A stretch of 64,000 nt of DNA from Heyndrickxia shackletonii. Lineage in GTDB: Bacteria; Bacillota; Bacilli; Bacillales; Bacillaceae_C. The notes beneath the pieces were generated by a model. It was given only the letters and a program-made list of their open reading frames with translations. It ran no database searches and had not been told where the DNA came from. The translations under genes and the position numbers were made by a program. Positions 38,269 to 47,478 of the stretch are shown one piece after another (position 1 is the stretch's first letter; the number at the start of each line of letters is the position of its first letter). The stretch spans positions 907,844 through 971,843 of the forward strand of contig NZ_LJJC01000004.1 of NCBI RefSeq assembly GCF_001420715.1. The letters are read 5' to 3'.

Positions 38269-38303
38269 AGCTTATGTAAATGGTTCAATTTGAAAGGGAG
38301 GAA

Positions 38304-38375
38304 ATGAATGATGTCTTTTTAGATATAGTTAACGCTATGGCAAATAATAAATTCCCTTTTGTGGAGGAGGAATAA
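38304..38375 (+). CDS. Possible 23-residue small protein upstream of the M24 peptidase
   Basis: The frame starts MNDVFLDIVNAMAN and ends FPFVEEE with TAA at 38373-38375, three bases before the peptidase ATG. AAAGGGAGG stands at ideal distance upstream, stronger than chance would give. The end of the frame contains the GGAGGAGG site of the next gene, so translation of the two is probably coupled. No known family is recognised. It could be a small functional protein, a leader peptide, or merely a translational enhancer. Confidence 0.45.
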   Translation: MNDVFLDIVNAMANNKFPFVEEE

Positions 38376-38378
38376 CAA

Positions 38379-39488
38379 ATGAACACTAAGCTACAAACCC
38401 TGAAGCAATTTTTAATATCTCAGCAAATTGACTGCGGACTTATTACATCAAGACATAATATCTTTTATTTATCCGATTTTGATTATGATCCTCATGAACG
38501 ATTTATTGGTATTTTTGTTTTTCAAAATGGGGATCCGCTTATTGTTACTCCGGCGATGGAAGTACAAATGGTGAAAGAGGCAGGCTGGAAATACGAGATT
38601 ATAAGCTATATTGATACAGATAATGTTTGGAATCTTGTAAAGAAGTGCCTTGAACAAGTAAAAACGATAGCAGTGGAAAAAAACAAAATATCTTACTCCT
38701 ATATTGAACATCTAGTAGACATTCATCCCACCCTGCAACTTTCATCACTAGATGAACAACTGGACAGTATGCGTCTGATAAAAAATCAAGAGGAAGTCGA
38801 AAATTTACAAAAGGCAGCTATTTACGCAGATATGGCAGTAAGATTCGGAATTGAGGCATTGGAAGAAGGCGTTTCAGAAATAGAAGTGATGGCTAAGATT
38901 GAATATTCCCTAAAGCAACAGGGGATTCGAGAAATGTCGTTTGCACCGACCGTTTTATTTGGTGAAAATGCTAGTAATCCACATGGAGTCCCAGGAGAGA
39001 AAAAATTAAATAGAGGGGATGTAGCTTTATTTGATTTGGGTGTGAAATATAAAGGGTATTGCTCAGATATTACGCGAACAGTTGTATTTGACCATGTGAC
39101 AGAGGAGGTAAAGAAAATATACGGGATTGTTTTAGCGGCAAATGAAGCTGGGATACAAGCATGTCAACCTAATAAGCGCATGGGAGATCTTGATGTGGCA
39201 TCTCGTATGATAATAGCAAATGCAGGATATGGAGATTATTTTCCGCATAGAATTGGACATGGTTTAGGCATAGATATCCACGAAGCACCATCCATTACCG
39301 ACCAAAATGAAGGGATTTTAAAACCAGGAATGGTTATAACGATTGAACCGGGTATTTATATTAATGATGTTACCGGGGTTCGAATTGAGGATGATGTCGT
39401 AATTACGGAAAATGGCTGCAAAGTTTTAACTCAATTTCCTAAAGAATTGCAAGTTGTAAAATCAAGTAAAGAAAATTTATCTATTTAG
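38379..39488 (+). CDS. M24 family Xaa-Pro peptidase (second paralogue)
   Basis: 369 residues. N-terminal creatinase-like domain, then a catalytic domain with the five metal ligands D219, D230, H294, E323 and E337. It differs from the other two M24 copies in the N-terminus (HNIFYLSDFDYDPHERF) and in the region before the first Asp (MSFAPTVLFGENASNPHG). It is more like aminopeptidase P/YqhT-type enzymes. A sigma-54 promoter drives it. In this setting it would cut X-Pro or X-Hyp dipeptides. Confidence 0.9.
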   Translation: MNTKLQTLKQFLISQQIDCGLITSRHNIFYLSDFDYDPHERFIGIFVFQNGDPLIVTPAMEVQMVKEAGWKYEIISYIDTDNVWNLVKKCLEQVKTIAVEKNKISYSYIEHLVDIHPTLQLSSLDEQLDSMRLIKNQEEVENLQKAAIYADMAVRFGIEALEEGVSEIEVMAKIEYSLKQQGIREMSFAPTVLFGENASNPHGVPGEKKLNRGDVALFDLGVKYKGYCSDITRTVVFDHVTEEVKKIYGIVLAANEAGIQACQPNKRMGDLDVASRMIIANAGYGDYFPHRIGHGLGIDIHEAPSITDQNEGILKPGMVITIEPGIYINDVTGVRIEDDVVITENGCKVLTQFPKELQVVKSSKENLSI

Positions 39489-39538
39489 TGTATTATCGAA
39501 GTTCCCTTCGAAAATATATGTTTAATAAAAGTCTATCT

Positions 39539-39557
39539 TTTTATACAGTGTACAAAA
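39539..39557 (+). promoter_or_regulatory. Possible activator site upstream of a sigma-54 promoter
   Basis: TTTTATACAGTGTACAAAA is a palindrome with one mismatched pair. It lies about 70 bp upstream of the -24 box, a usual place for an enhancer. A related TTATACAGT occurs (reverse strand) about 100 bp upstream of the promoter at 54249. The evidence is weak. Confidence 0.3.
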
Positions 39558-39616
39558 AAATAAACATATTCTGCATCTTTAAAAAAGAACTAGTGTTGTA
39601 TTATTATAATTTATTT

Positions 39617-39634
39617 TTGGCATAATTCTTGCAA
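39617..39634 (+). promoter_or_regulatory. Sigma-54 promoter of the aldehyde dehydrogenase gene
   Basis: TTGGCATAATTCTTGCAA has GG and GC separated by exactly 10 bp and a perfect TTGGCA. It lies about 40 bp upstream of the start codon. Confidence 0.8.
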
Positions 39635-39672
39635 TAAATATAAATGAGATAAATGGAAGGAGAGTGCTTTTT

Positions 39673-41154
39673 TTGACTGTTCAAGTAGCATTAAAGCCAA
39701 GGGTAGAGGAGTTTTTAAAAGGGACTATTGGTTTGTTTATCGATGGGAAGTTTGTTCCTTCAGTAAGTGGGAAGACGTTTGAAACGGTAAATCCTTCAAC
39801 GGAAGAGGTTTTAGCGGTTGTAAGCGAAGCGCAAAAAGAGGACATTGATCTTGCGGTAAAGGCGGCACGTCGAGCATTTGAAGAAGGGCCATGGCCGCAA
39901 ATGAGTGCGGCAGAACGGGCGCATATTATCTATAAAGTAGCAGATTTAATGGATGCTCATAAGGAAGAGCTAGCACAACTTGAGGCACTTGATAATGGAA
40001 AACCTTATCATGTTGCTTTATCAGATGATATTCCGGGAACTGTTGAACATTTTCGTTATTATGCGGGATGGGCAACGAAAGTGATGGGCCAAACAATTCC
40101 TATTTCGCCAGACTATTTAAACTATACCCGACATGAACCAGTAGGGGTAGCCGGTCAAATCATTCCTTGGAACTATCCATTGCAAATGGCATCGTGGAAA
40201 CTTGGGGCAGCTCTTGCGGTAGGATGCACAGTTGTCCTGAAGCCGGCAGAGCAAACACCATTATCCTTACTCTATGCAGCACAATTGTTTAAAGAAGCAG
40301 GATTTCCAGATGGGGTAGTGAATTTTGTACCTGGCTTTGGTGATCCGGCTGGGGAAGCGATTGTGAACCATCCGGATATCGATAAAGTAGCATTTACTGG
40401 TTCTACAGTCGTCGGAAAATCGATTATGCGAAAAGCTGCTGATACAATTAAACATGTGACACTTGAACTTGGGGGGAAATCTCCAAATATTATTTTGGAA
40501 GACGCGGATCTCTCTGCTGCTATTCCAGCTGCGTTTAATGGTATTATGTATAACCATGGTCAAAATTGCAGTGCTGGCTCACGGATATTCGTTCACCGAA
40601 AACACTATGATTATGTTGTAGAAGAACTATCTAAAATGGCTAAACAAGTAAAATTGGGACCAGGAATCGAATCCACGAGTGAAATGGGCCCGCTTGTTTC
40701 GAAAAAACAACAAGAACGTGTTTTGAACTATATTGAAAAAGGAAAAGCAGAAGGAGCAAGAATTACTGCCGGTGGAAAGGCGCCATTTAGCAAAGGGTAT
40801 TTTGTAGAGCCAACCATTTTTGCAGATGTAACAGATGACATGGTAATTGCACGTGAGGAGATTTTCGGACCTGTTGCAGTCGTGCTGCCATTTGATACAG
40901 TGGAGGAAGTAATTCGGCGAGCAAATGATACTTTGTATGGCTTAGCGGCAGGAGTTTGGACAGAGAATATTAAAACAGCCCATTATGTAGCTAATAAATT
41001 GAAGGCTGGTACTGTTTGGATTAACGATTATAATATTGAAAACCCTGCTTCGCCATTTGGTGGGTTTAAACAGTCTGGAGTCGGTAGAGAAATGGGGTCA
41101 TATGCATTGCAAAACTATACGGAAGTGAAGAGTATTTGGGTTACATTGAAATAA
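39673..41154 (+). CDS. NAD(P)-dependent aldehyde dehydrogenase, probably 2-oxoglutarate-semialdehyde dehydrogenase
   Basis: 493 residues of the ALDH superfamily. The catalytic Cys is C299 (NHGQNCSAGSR), the general base E265 (VTLELGGKSPN) and the nucleotide site FTGSTVVGK. I chose TTG at 39673 because GGAAGGAGAG lies 9 nt upstream; a GTG at 39664 is inside that site. Sequence alone resembles betaine-aldehyde or general dehydrogenases (DhaS type). The sigma-54 promoter and the neighbouring hydroxyproline genes point to oxidation of 2-oxoglutarate semialdehyde, the last step to 2-oxoglutarate. That specificity is inferred. Confidence 0.88.
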   Translation: MTVQVALKPRVEEFLKGTIGLFIDGKFVPSVSGKTFETVNPSTEEVLAVVSEAQKEDIDLAVKAARRAFEEGPWPQMSAAERAHIIYKVADLMDAHKEELAQLEALDNGKPYHVALSDDIPGTVEHFRYYAGWATKVMGQTIPISPDYLNYTRHEPVGVAGQIIPWNYPLQMASWKLGAALAVGCTVVLKPAEQTPLSLLYAAQLFKEAGFPDGVVNFVPGFGDPAGEAIVNHPDIDKVAFTGSTVVGKSIMRKAADTIKHVTLELGGKSPNIILEDADLSAAIPAAFNGIMYNHGQNCSAGSRIFVHRKHYDYVVEELSKMAKQVKLGPGIESTSEMGPLVSKKQQERVLNYIEKGKAEGARITAGGKAPFSKGYFVEPTIFADVTDDMVIAREEIFGPVAVVLPFDTVEEVIRRANDTLYGLAAGVWTENIKTAHYVANKLKAGTVWINDYNIENPASPFGGFKQSGVGREMGSYALQNYTEVKSIWVTLK

Positions 41155-41235
41155 AAAGTTGCGTCTTTTAACCTGGGGAACAGGCGGGAATCTAAATCTC
41201 CCAAAACAGTAAAAAACACTGATTCTATTGAAAAT

Positions 41236-41274
41236 AAAAAAGGCTGTAAACCTATATTGTGTAGGTTTACGGCC
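41236..41274 (-). terminator. Terminator of the minus-strand M24 gene
   Basis: On the minus strand GGCCGTAAACCTA pairs with TAGGTTTACAGCC (one G-T-type mismatch), followed by T6. It lies 17 bp after the stop of the gene at 41291. Confidence 0.85.
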
Positions 41275-41290
41275 AAATTATGTTACCGTT

Positions 41291-42361
41291 TTAAATGATG
41301 ATTAGATCTTTAGGCGAATGTGTTAATATTTCTATTCCATCTGATTTTATTAACACATCATCTTCAATCCGTACACCTCCAAGTCCAGGTATATATATAC
41401 CTGGTTCCACTGTTACAACCATTCCAGGTGCTAATACTTGTTTTGAAGATTTAGAGAAATATGGATCCTCATGTATTTCCAATCCAATACCATGGCCACC
41501 TCCATGACCAAAATACTCTCCATAGCCCTTAGCAGTAATATAATCCCTTGCAATTGCATCCCCTTCACGGCAACTCATACCTGGTTGTAGTGTGTTAAGG
41601 CTTAGTTCTAAAGCATCGTATACAATTTGATAGATTTCTTTTAACTTGGAATTAGGTTCACCAACAGCAACAGTTCTTGTCATATCAGAAGCATATCCTT
41701 GATATTGAGCACCAAAATCAAAAGTAATTATATCGCCATTTTCAATCACTTTACTACTTGCTCCACCATGTGGGTAAGCCGAACGATAACCAGATGCAAC
41801 AATGATCCTTGCCGAGGCATTGGTAGTTGCTCCTTGTTTTCTCATAAAATACTCTATTTCATGAGATAAATCGAGCTCTGTTATGCCGGGTTTAATAAAT
41901 GTTAGGATATGCTTAAATGTTTTATCCGTAATTTCCGCAGCTGTTTTAATCTTTTGAATTTCTTCATCTGTTTTAATCATTCTCATTTCTTCAATAATAC
42001 TTTTTGTCGGTTTCATCCTTATCTCTAAGTTCTTCTCGAATTGTGAGTATAGATCAAAACTAACATCGGTAGATTCAAATCCCACCGTACAAAGGTCCAT
42101 TCTATTAATTTGATCAAAAACACTTTTTAGTAAAGTTTCAGAGCCTTTGCAAATAATCACTTCATAATCTTTTACTTCTTCTTTTGCCTGGTCATTATAC
42201 CTGAAATCTGTTAAAAATTTAGCTTCCGTTTGACTTATTAAAACCATTCCGGCTGTTCCCGTAAAACCCGTTAAATATTGACGATTAAATGGATTTGTTA
42301 CTATTAAACCATCAATATCTAATTTCTTAATAGTTCCCCGAAGGTTTTCCAATTTCTTCAT
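41291..42361 (-). CDS. M24 family Xaa-Pro peptidase (third paralogue)
   Basis: 356 residues from the ATG at 42361, which follows GGGAGGAGAAAC; the longer frame to 42397 lacks a site. Metal ligands are D215, D226, H290, E319 and E333. It is closely related to the copy at 18931 in the arabinose block (shared LTGFTG-AG, MRMIKT-EI-IKTAAE, FIKPGITELD). It is transcribed on its own from a minus-strand sigma-54 promoter and ends at a strong terminator. Confidence 0.92.
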   Translation of the reverse strand: MKKLENLRGTIKKLDIDGLIVTNPFNRQYLTGFTGTAGMVLISQTEAKFLTDFRYNDQAKEEVKDYEVIICKGSETLLKSVFDQINRMDLCTVGFESTDVSFDLYSQFEKNLEIRMKPTKSIIEEMRMIKTDEEIQKIKTAAEITDKTFKHILTFIKPGITELDLSHEIEYFMRKQGATTNASARIIVASGYRSAYPHGGASSKVIENGDIITFDFGAQYQGYASDMTRTVAVGEPNSKLKEIYQIVYDALELSLNTLQPGMSCREGDAIARDYITAKGYGEYFGHGGGHGIGLEIHEDPYFSKSSKQVLAPGMVVTVEPGIYIPGLGGVRIEDDVLIKSDGIEILTHSPKDLIII

Positions 42362-42428
42362 AAGTTTCTCCTCCCTCGATCTAATTGGAATAAACATGTT
42401 GAAACTATTCTCTGTCGCTATTATTTAT

Positions 42429-42446
42429 GTGCAATTTCCATACCAA
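42429..42446 (-). promoter_or_regulatory. Sigma-54 promoter of the third M24 gene
   Basis: On the minus strand TTGGTATGGAAATTGCAC has GG and GC exactly 10 bp apart, with one change (TTGGTA) in the -24 box. It lies about 70 bp upstream of the start. Confidence 0.65.
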
Positions 42447-42670
42447 TATGTTTTAAAGATATTTGTCTAAACATGATGACATTATTGCTTGTTTATAAAA
42501 TTAGACATAAAATTCTAAAAAGTTAGAAAACACATAACTAATGTATAACAAAATTTACAATTAATTTATTGTTCATCATAGCTGTTTAGAAGTAGCCCAA
42601 TTCCTCCTTTATTACAAATCAGACTTTTACAGCGTCGTTTAAAAGAGTATTTATATTTATTGTTTCATCT

Positions 42671-42712
42671 AAGAACAAGTTATCTTACTTTAAAAAACTT
42701 GTTCTTTTTTTA
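42671..42712 (+). terminator. Terminator-like hairpin in the gap before pepF
   Basis: AAGAACAAGTT pairs with AACTTGTTCTT and a T-run follows on the plus strand. No plus-strand gene precedes it, so it may insulate the sigma-54 promoter at 42778 or be the end of a short unrecognised transcript. The rest of the gap (42447-42770) is AT-rich with no gene seen. Confidence 0.6.
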
Positions 42713-42777
42713 TAAATGGTTAACGGGACTAGGAAAAGGCGGGAAAAAACATACCTTTTTATTGTTCTGATAGAAAG

Positions 42778-42795
42778 TTGGCATATATATTGCAT
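42778..42795 (+). promoter_or_regulatory. Sigma-54 promoter of the pepF-opp operon
   Basis: TTGGCATATATATTGCAT has GG (42780-42781) and GC (42792-42793) exactly 10 bp apart. It lies 50 bp upstream of pepF. Confidence 0.8.
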
Positions 42796-42842
42796 TGATA
42801 ATGAATGAAGAAGTAAAAAAACATTAAAGGGGAGTTTTATCT

Positions 42843-44687
42843 ATGGGCCAAATTTTGAGAAAAGATGTTCCAGAAGAAGAAACTTGGGATCTCACTCCAA
42901 TATTTGCATCAGTGGATGAATGGGAACAGTCTTTCTTAGCACTTGAAAAGAAAATAGACGATTTGTTATTAGGCAATGATACGTTAACTCTTTCTAGTGC
43001 AAGAAACTTACTTAATAGTTTGAAACGATATGATGAATTACAAGAAAAATTAAATCGGGTATCAAGCTATGCAATGTATAAATTCTCGGAGGATGAATCG
43101 GATGCTGAAAATCAGGCAATGATGGGACGTTCATTATCCCTAGTGGCAAAAGGAAGACAGGTAGCAACAAATTTCTCCAATGACATATTATCTCAACTCG
43201 ACATAGCCAAAATTGATCAATGGAAGAAAGAGGAGAATGGGCTAAATGAATTTAGCCGATTTCTAGACCGTTTTGATCAAGTTCGTGACAAAGTACTATC
43301 TCCGGATATAGAAATGGCATTAGCGACAATGTCAGAAACATTGCGTACACCAGAAGTAATATATCACGCTGTTACCTCTTCTGATATGAAATTTGAGCCA
43401 GTCAAAGATCGAAATGGGAAGGAATTCTCTGTTTCTATACACATGTATTTCACTCAAATCGAAACTTCTCCAGATACTGTCCTACGTCGTAATGCTTATC
43501 GCTCCTTATCAAACGGTTTGAAAACATATCAACATACCTTGGCAAAATCATTAATAAGTGAAGTAAATAAAAATATTTCTTTAGCAAAACTCCGAGGCTA
43601 TGAATCTGCCAAAGATATGCTACTTCAATTTTCATTAGCGGACAATTTCTATTCTGGGGATGGTGTCTCATCTCAATTTTTTGGAGATATTTTAGATACA
43701 TTTCGAAATGAACTATCCCCGCACATGCAACGTTATGCAAAATTAAGGAAAAAACAATTGGGATTAGACAAACTACTATTTTCAGATGTAAAAGCACCAT
43801 TAGATCCGGAATTTGATCCTCCTATTAGCTATAAAGAAGCAGGAGAAATTATAACAGATGCAGTTGGAGTGTTAGGTCCTGAATATCAAAATGAAATGGC
43901 ACGTGTTTTTTCCGAAAGATGGGTCTATCGAGGTGATAACGTAGGTCGACGAATGATTGCATTTGGAGGAGGAGTTCATGGAGTACATGGATATTCATTT
44001 TACCCTTGGGGCGGAAACCTATTTGACATGCTCCTTTTAGGACATGAGCTCGGCCATACCTTGCACTATTCCCTATCCATGAAAAATCAACGTTTTATTA
44101 ATAATACACAATCACAATTATTTGTTGAAGCACCATCCACATTGGTAGAACAACTTGTTGTCAATTATTTAAAAGAAAACCGAGATGATCCTAGACTAAA
44201 ACGATGGTTAAATATGTATTTAATGATGAGTTATCACCACAATTGTGTTACCCATGTGCTTGAAGCGGAGTTATTAAGAAGGCTGTATGATTTAGCTGAA
44301 AACAAGCAACCACTTTCTACATTCATCATAAGTGAAACAAAGGGTTCCATATTGTCCGAGTTCTGGGGTGATACGGTAGAAATGGATGAAGGGGCAAAAC
44401 TGACTTGGATGCGCCAACCTCATTATTATATGGGTCTTTATCCTTTTACCTACTCCGTCGGTATTTCTGCTTCCACCATCATGGCAGAACGGATTCAAAA
44501 AGAAGGACAAAGTGCAGGGAAACAATGGACTGAAGTATTGAAGCAAGGTGGAAATATGAATGGTTTCGACTTATATAAAATGGCGGGTATTGACATGTCT
44601 ACCACTGAAAGTCTAAGAAAAGCCATTGCTAAAGTTGGATCCATAGTGGATGAATTGGAAGAGAGTTTTCAACTGATGTCAAAGTAA
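42843..44687 (+). CDS. pepF: Oligoendopeptidase F (M3 family)
   Basis: A cytoplasmic zinc endopeptidase that cuts imported oligopeptides. It has 614 residues, the usual PepF length, with the zinc motif HELGH at 401-405 (GHELGHTLHYSLS) and the downstream Glu in the FVEAPSTLVEQL segment. The N-terminal half is the helical PepF domain. AAAGGGGAG precedes the ATG. As first gene before an Opp importer, it would shorten incoming peptides for the prolidases. Confidence 0.94.
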   Translation: MGQILRKDVPEEETWDLTPIFASVDEWEQSFLALEKKIDDLLLGNDTLTLSSARNLLNSLKRYDELQEKLNRVSSYAMYKFSEDESDAENQAMMGRSLSLVAKGRQVATNFSNDILSQLDIAKIDQWKKEENGLNEFSRFLDRFDQVRDKVLSPDIEMALATMSETLRTPEVIYHAVTSSDMKFEPVKDRNGKEFSVSIHMYFTQIETSPDTVLRRNAYRSLSNGLKTYQHTLAKSLISEVNKNISLAKLRGYESAKDMLLQFSLADNFYSGDGVSSQFFGDILDTFRNELSPHMQRYAKLRKKQLGLDKLLFSDVKAPLDPEFDPPISYKEAGEIITDAVGVLGPEYQNEMARVFSERWVYRGDNVGRRMIAFGGGVHGVHGYSFYPWGGNLFDMLLLGHELGHTLHYSLSMKNQRFINNTQSQLFVEAPSTLVEQLVVNYLKENRDDPRLKRWLNMYLMMSYHHNCVTHVLEAELLRRLYDLAENKQPLSTFIISETKGSILSEFWGDTVEMDEGAKLTWMRQPHYYMGLYPFTYSVGISASTIMAERIQKEGQSAGKQWTEVLKQGGNMNGFDLYKMAGIDMSTTESLRKAIAKVGSIVDELEESFQLMSK

Positions 44688-44703
44688 AGCGGGGGAGAAC
44701 AGA

Positions 44704-44747
44704 GGGACGTTTCTTTTGTTTCTTAAAGTAAACAGAAGAAACGTCCC
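44704..44747 (+). repeat. Hairpin repeat A before oppA
   Basis: GGGACGTTTCTT pairs with AAGAAACGTCCC around about 20 nt. A related element stands at 50438-50480, after oppF. Both have the form AGAGGGACG-TTCTTTTGTTTC, a small dispersed element that I recall from Bacillus genomes. It may affect read-through from pepF to oppA. Confidence 0.7.
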
Positions 44748-44768
44748 ACAATTCGGGGGGATAAATGA

Positions 44769-46400
44769 ATGAAAAAATGGTTAGTGAGTTTATTATTGTT
44801 AGTATCCATACCAAGTATGTTACTGGCAGCATGTTCATCGTCAGGAAAACAAAGTGTTTCAGGAAATAATAATGGCGGGCATTCACGTGACCAAGTGTTA
44901 AATATTGGCCTTTTTGACGAGCCGCCAACACTGAATCCTGCAGAGGTAAACAATGTGACATCTATCATTGTACTGGATCAAATTTTTGATGGTTTAACTC
45001 GATTGAATCCTAAAGGCGAACCAGAACTAGCAATGGCATCTGATATTCAAGTATCGAAGGACCAAACCAAGTATACCTTTACCATCCGTGATGGTGCTAA
45101 ATGGACGAATGGGGATCCAGTTACTGCGGGGGATTTTGAATACGCATGGAAATATCAAATTGATCCCAATAACGCAAATACACCTAATGCCTACCTGTTT
45201 TATATCATTAAAAATGCGGAAGAAGCGAAAAAAGGAAAGGCTTCTTTAGATCAAGTGGGAATTAAGGCAATCAATGATAAAACATTAGAAGTACAATTAA
45301 AATATCCTGTACCTTATTTTACTAAATTAATAGCGAACGCCTACTTCTATCCGGTTAATGAAAAGATAGCAAAAACAAATCCTAAGTGGGCTTTGGAAGC
45401 TGGCGATAATTATGTAACAAATGGACCATTTAAAATGACGGAATGAGACCATAAGAACAAGATTGTCTTTAAGAAAAATGAAAGTTATTGGGATGCTAAT
45501 TCTGTTAAATTAAAAACGATTAATATGCCAATTATCAATGATCCAAATACCGAATATAAGATGTATCAGCAAGGTGAGGTAGATTTTGCAGGTAATCCAA
45601 GTGGTAAACTTCCTCTTACTGCCATTCCGGCACTTAAGCAAAAAGGTGAGTTGAAGGCGGAATATATGGGAGGTACTTATTATTATACCTTTAATACCAA
45701 AAAGAAGCCTTTCAACAATGCCAATATTCGAAAAGCATTTACTTATGCCATCAATCGAAAAGCTATTGTTGAAAACATAACAAAAGCCGGTGAAGTACCA
45801 GCAATGACGTATGTATCTCCTACCATTTGGGATGATGCAAAACCATATTTTAAAGACAATGATATTAAAAAAGCAAAAGAATTATTACAAGAGGGTTTAG
45901 AAGAACTTGGATATAGCAGTGTGAAAGATTTCCCTGCCATTACCTTGTCTTATAATACATCTGATGAACATGCAGCAATTGCTCAAGCTATCCAAGATAT
46001 GTGGAAAAAGAATCTTGGTGTCAATGTAAAACTTGAAAATAATGAATGGGGCGTTTATTTAGATAAGCTTGCAGCTGGAAACTATCAAGTTGGGCGCTTG
46101 GGAAATAGTGTTACGGTTGCGGATGCCTATAGTATTTTAGAAACCTATCAAGTGCTAAGTGGCGATAATTATACGAACTGGACCAATCCGGAATTTAATA
46201 AATACATGAAGGCCTCTACTACAGAGACAGATGCGGTTAAACGCAAAGAACTTTTAAAACAGGCCGAAGGGATCTTAATGGATGAAATGCCAATATTACC
46301 AATCTATTACTATATGAGTGCATATGTCCAACAAAATTATGTTCATGATATTGTCGTTCGCAATGGTTTCATTCAATTAAAGTGGGCGTATATTAAGTGA
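44769..46400 (+). pseudogene. oppA: Oligopeptide-binding lipoprotein (OppA/DppE type) interrupted by an in-frame TGA
   Basis: A family 5 peptide-binding protein of 543 codons, normal length. It has a lipoprotein signal (lipobox LAAC) and the family motifs LNPAEVNNVTS, DGLTRLNPKGEPELAMA, FRYAWKYQ-like YAWKYQIDP, and near the C-terminus EGILMDEMPILPIYYY. At 45444-45446 a TGA replaces codon 226 in the context MTE-stop-DHKNKIVFKKNESYW, where relatives have Trp (TGG). The reading frame is otherwise intact on both sides with no shift. So either a recent nonsense mutation or a base error. The second part (from 45525) has no signal peptide and cannot act alone. Confidence 0.85.
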
Positions 46401-46424
46401 TAAATCTTTAAAGACAAGATAGCA

Positions 46425-46506
46425 GACCAAAAAAAAGGATGTTTTCCTAACGAACAACTTTCTGTATAAAACTTTTACGTTGTTTCATAGGATCATCCTT
46501 TTGGTC
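46425..46506 (+). other. Long imperfect hairpin between oppA and oppB
   Basis: GACCAAAA and AAAGGATG pair with CATCCTTTTGGTC at the far end, with an inner AACAAC/GTTGTT stem. No T tract follows. Hairpins here typically stabilise oppA mRNA or lower permease expression. Confidence 0.6.
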
Positions 46507-46546
46507 AGCCTTTTATGGGTTATAAGTTATTTGGAGGTGTTTTCAT

Positions 46547-47476
46547 TTGATTAAGTACCTGCTAAAACGTGTATTCTTTATTCTTGTTTCACTATTCGTT
46601 ATAGTATCTGTCACCTTTTTCTTAATGAAAGCGGCGCCAGGTGGACCATTTGCCGCTGAGAAAAAATTGCAACCGGAAATTGAAGCCAAGCTTAATGAAA
46701 CTTATGGTTTAAATGACCCGTGGTATGCACAATATGGATCTTATTTATTACATGTAGTGAAGTGGGACTTTGGCCCTTCGTTTTATTATAAAGGGCAAAG
46801 TGTGAACGATATTATTAACCGTGGATTTCCCACCTCTTTTATGCTCGGAATAGAAGCCATTCTTTTTGCTGTAAGTATTGGAGTACTGTTAGGAGTCATA
46901 GCCGCGCTTCGCCATAATAAAATAGCTGATTATGCAGCGATGGTGATTGCCGTACTTGGAATTTCCGTACCAAGCTTCTTACTTGCATCCTTTCTGCAAT
47001 ATATCTTTTCAATGAAATTAGGGATTTTACCTGTTGCCCGTTTCGATACCTTTGCACATTCCATCCTACCAGCCATTTCACTTGGCATGATCGCATTAGC
47101 CTTCATTGCGCGCTTAATGCGAACAAGCATGCTTGAAGTACTCAAGGCAGATTACATTCGTACAGCAAAATCAAAAGGGTTGAAAAGTTATGCAGTGACT
47201 TATCGTCATGCGATTAGAAATGCCATTATGCCTGTCGTTACTTTTATAGGACCACTATTAGCTTCCATCATAACTGGTAGTTTTATTATTGAAAAAATCT
47301 TTGCTATTCCTGGATTAGGCAGTGAGTTTGTAACGAGTATCACCAATCGGGATTACACATTAATCATGGGGATGACGGTTTTTTATAGTGTTTTGTTATT
47401 GGCATGTGTATTTACTCTTGATTTAGTTTATGGGTTTATTGATCCAAGAATTAAAATATCAGGAAGAGGGAATTGA
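46547..47476 (+). CDS. oppB: Peptide ABC transporter permease OppB/DppB type
   Basis: 309 residues, six membrane segments, start TTG after TTGGAGGTG. The family N-terminus [23 protein letters not shown] and the EAA-like loop [22 protein letters not shown] (about 205-225) are present. It ends 2 bp before the likely oppC ATG. Confidence 0.93.
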   Translation: MIKYLLKRVFFILVSLFVIVSVTFFLMKAAPGGPFAAEKKLQPEIEAKLNETYGLNDPWYAQYGSYLLHVVKWDFGPSFYYKGQSVNDIINRGFPTSFMLGIEAILFAVSIGVLLGVIAALRHNKIADYAAMVIAVLGISVPSFLLASFLQYIFSMKLGILPVARFDTFAHSILPAISLGMIALAFIARLMRTSMLEVLKADYIRTAKSKGLKSYAVTYRHAIRNAIMPVVTFIGPLLASIITGSFIIEKIFAIPGLGSEFVTSITNRDYTLIMGMTVFYSVLLLACVFTLDLVYGFIDPRIKISGRGN

Positions 47477-47478
47477 TC

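Noticed and set aside
39539-39557. Palindrome as an AraR box
   Set aside because: Only one half resembles the AraR consensus (8 of 16 overall); an enhancer for the sigma-54 activator is more plausible.
44629-44968. Minus-strand frames across the pepF-oppA junction
   Set aside because: They follow the complement of repeat A and the oppA signal sequence and have no recognisable protein features.
45444-45446. TGA in oppA as selenocysteine or programmed read-through
   Set aside because: The position is a conserved Trp, no SECIS-like hairpin stands directly after it, and binding proteins of this family do not use selenocysteine.
45525-46400. Second half of oppA as an independent gene
   Set aside because: It continues the same frame after a lone TGA, lacks a signal peptide and has no proper start site; better seen as part of one broken gene.
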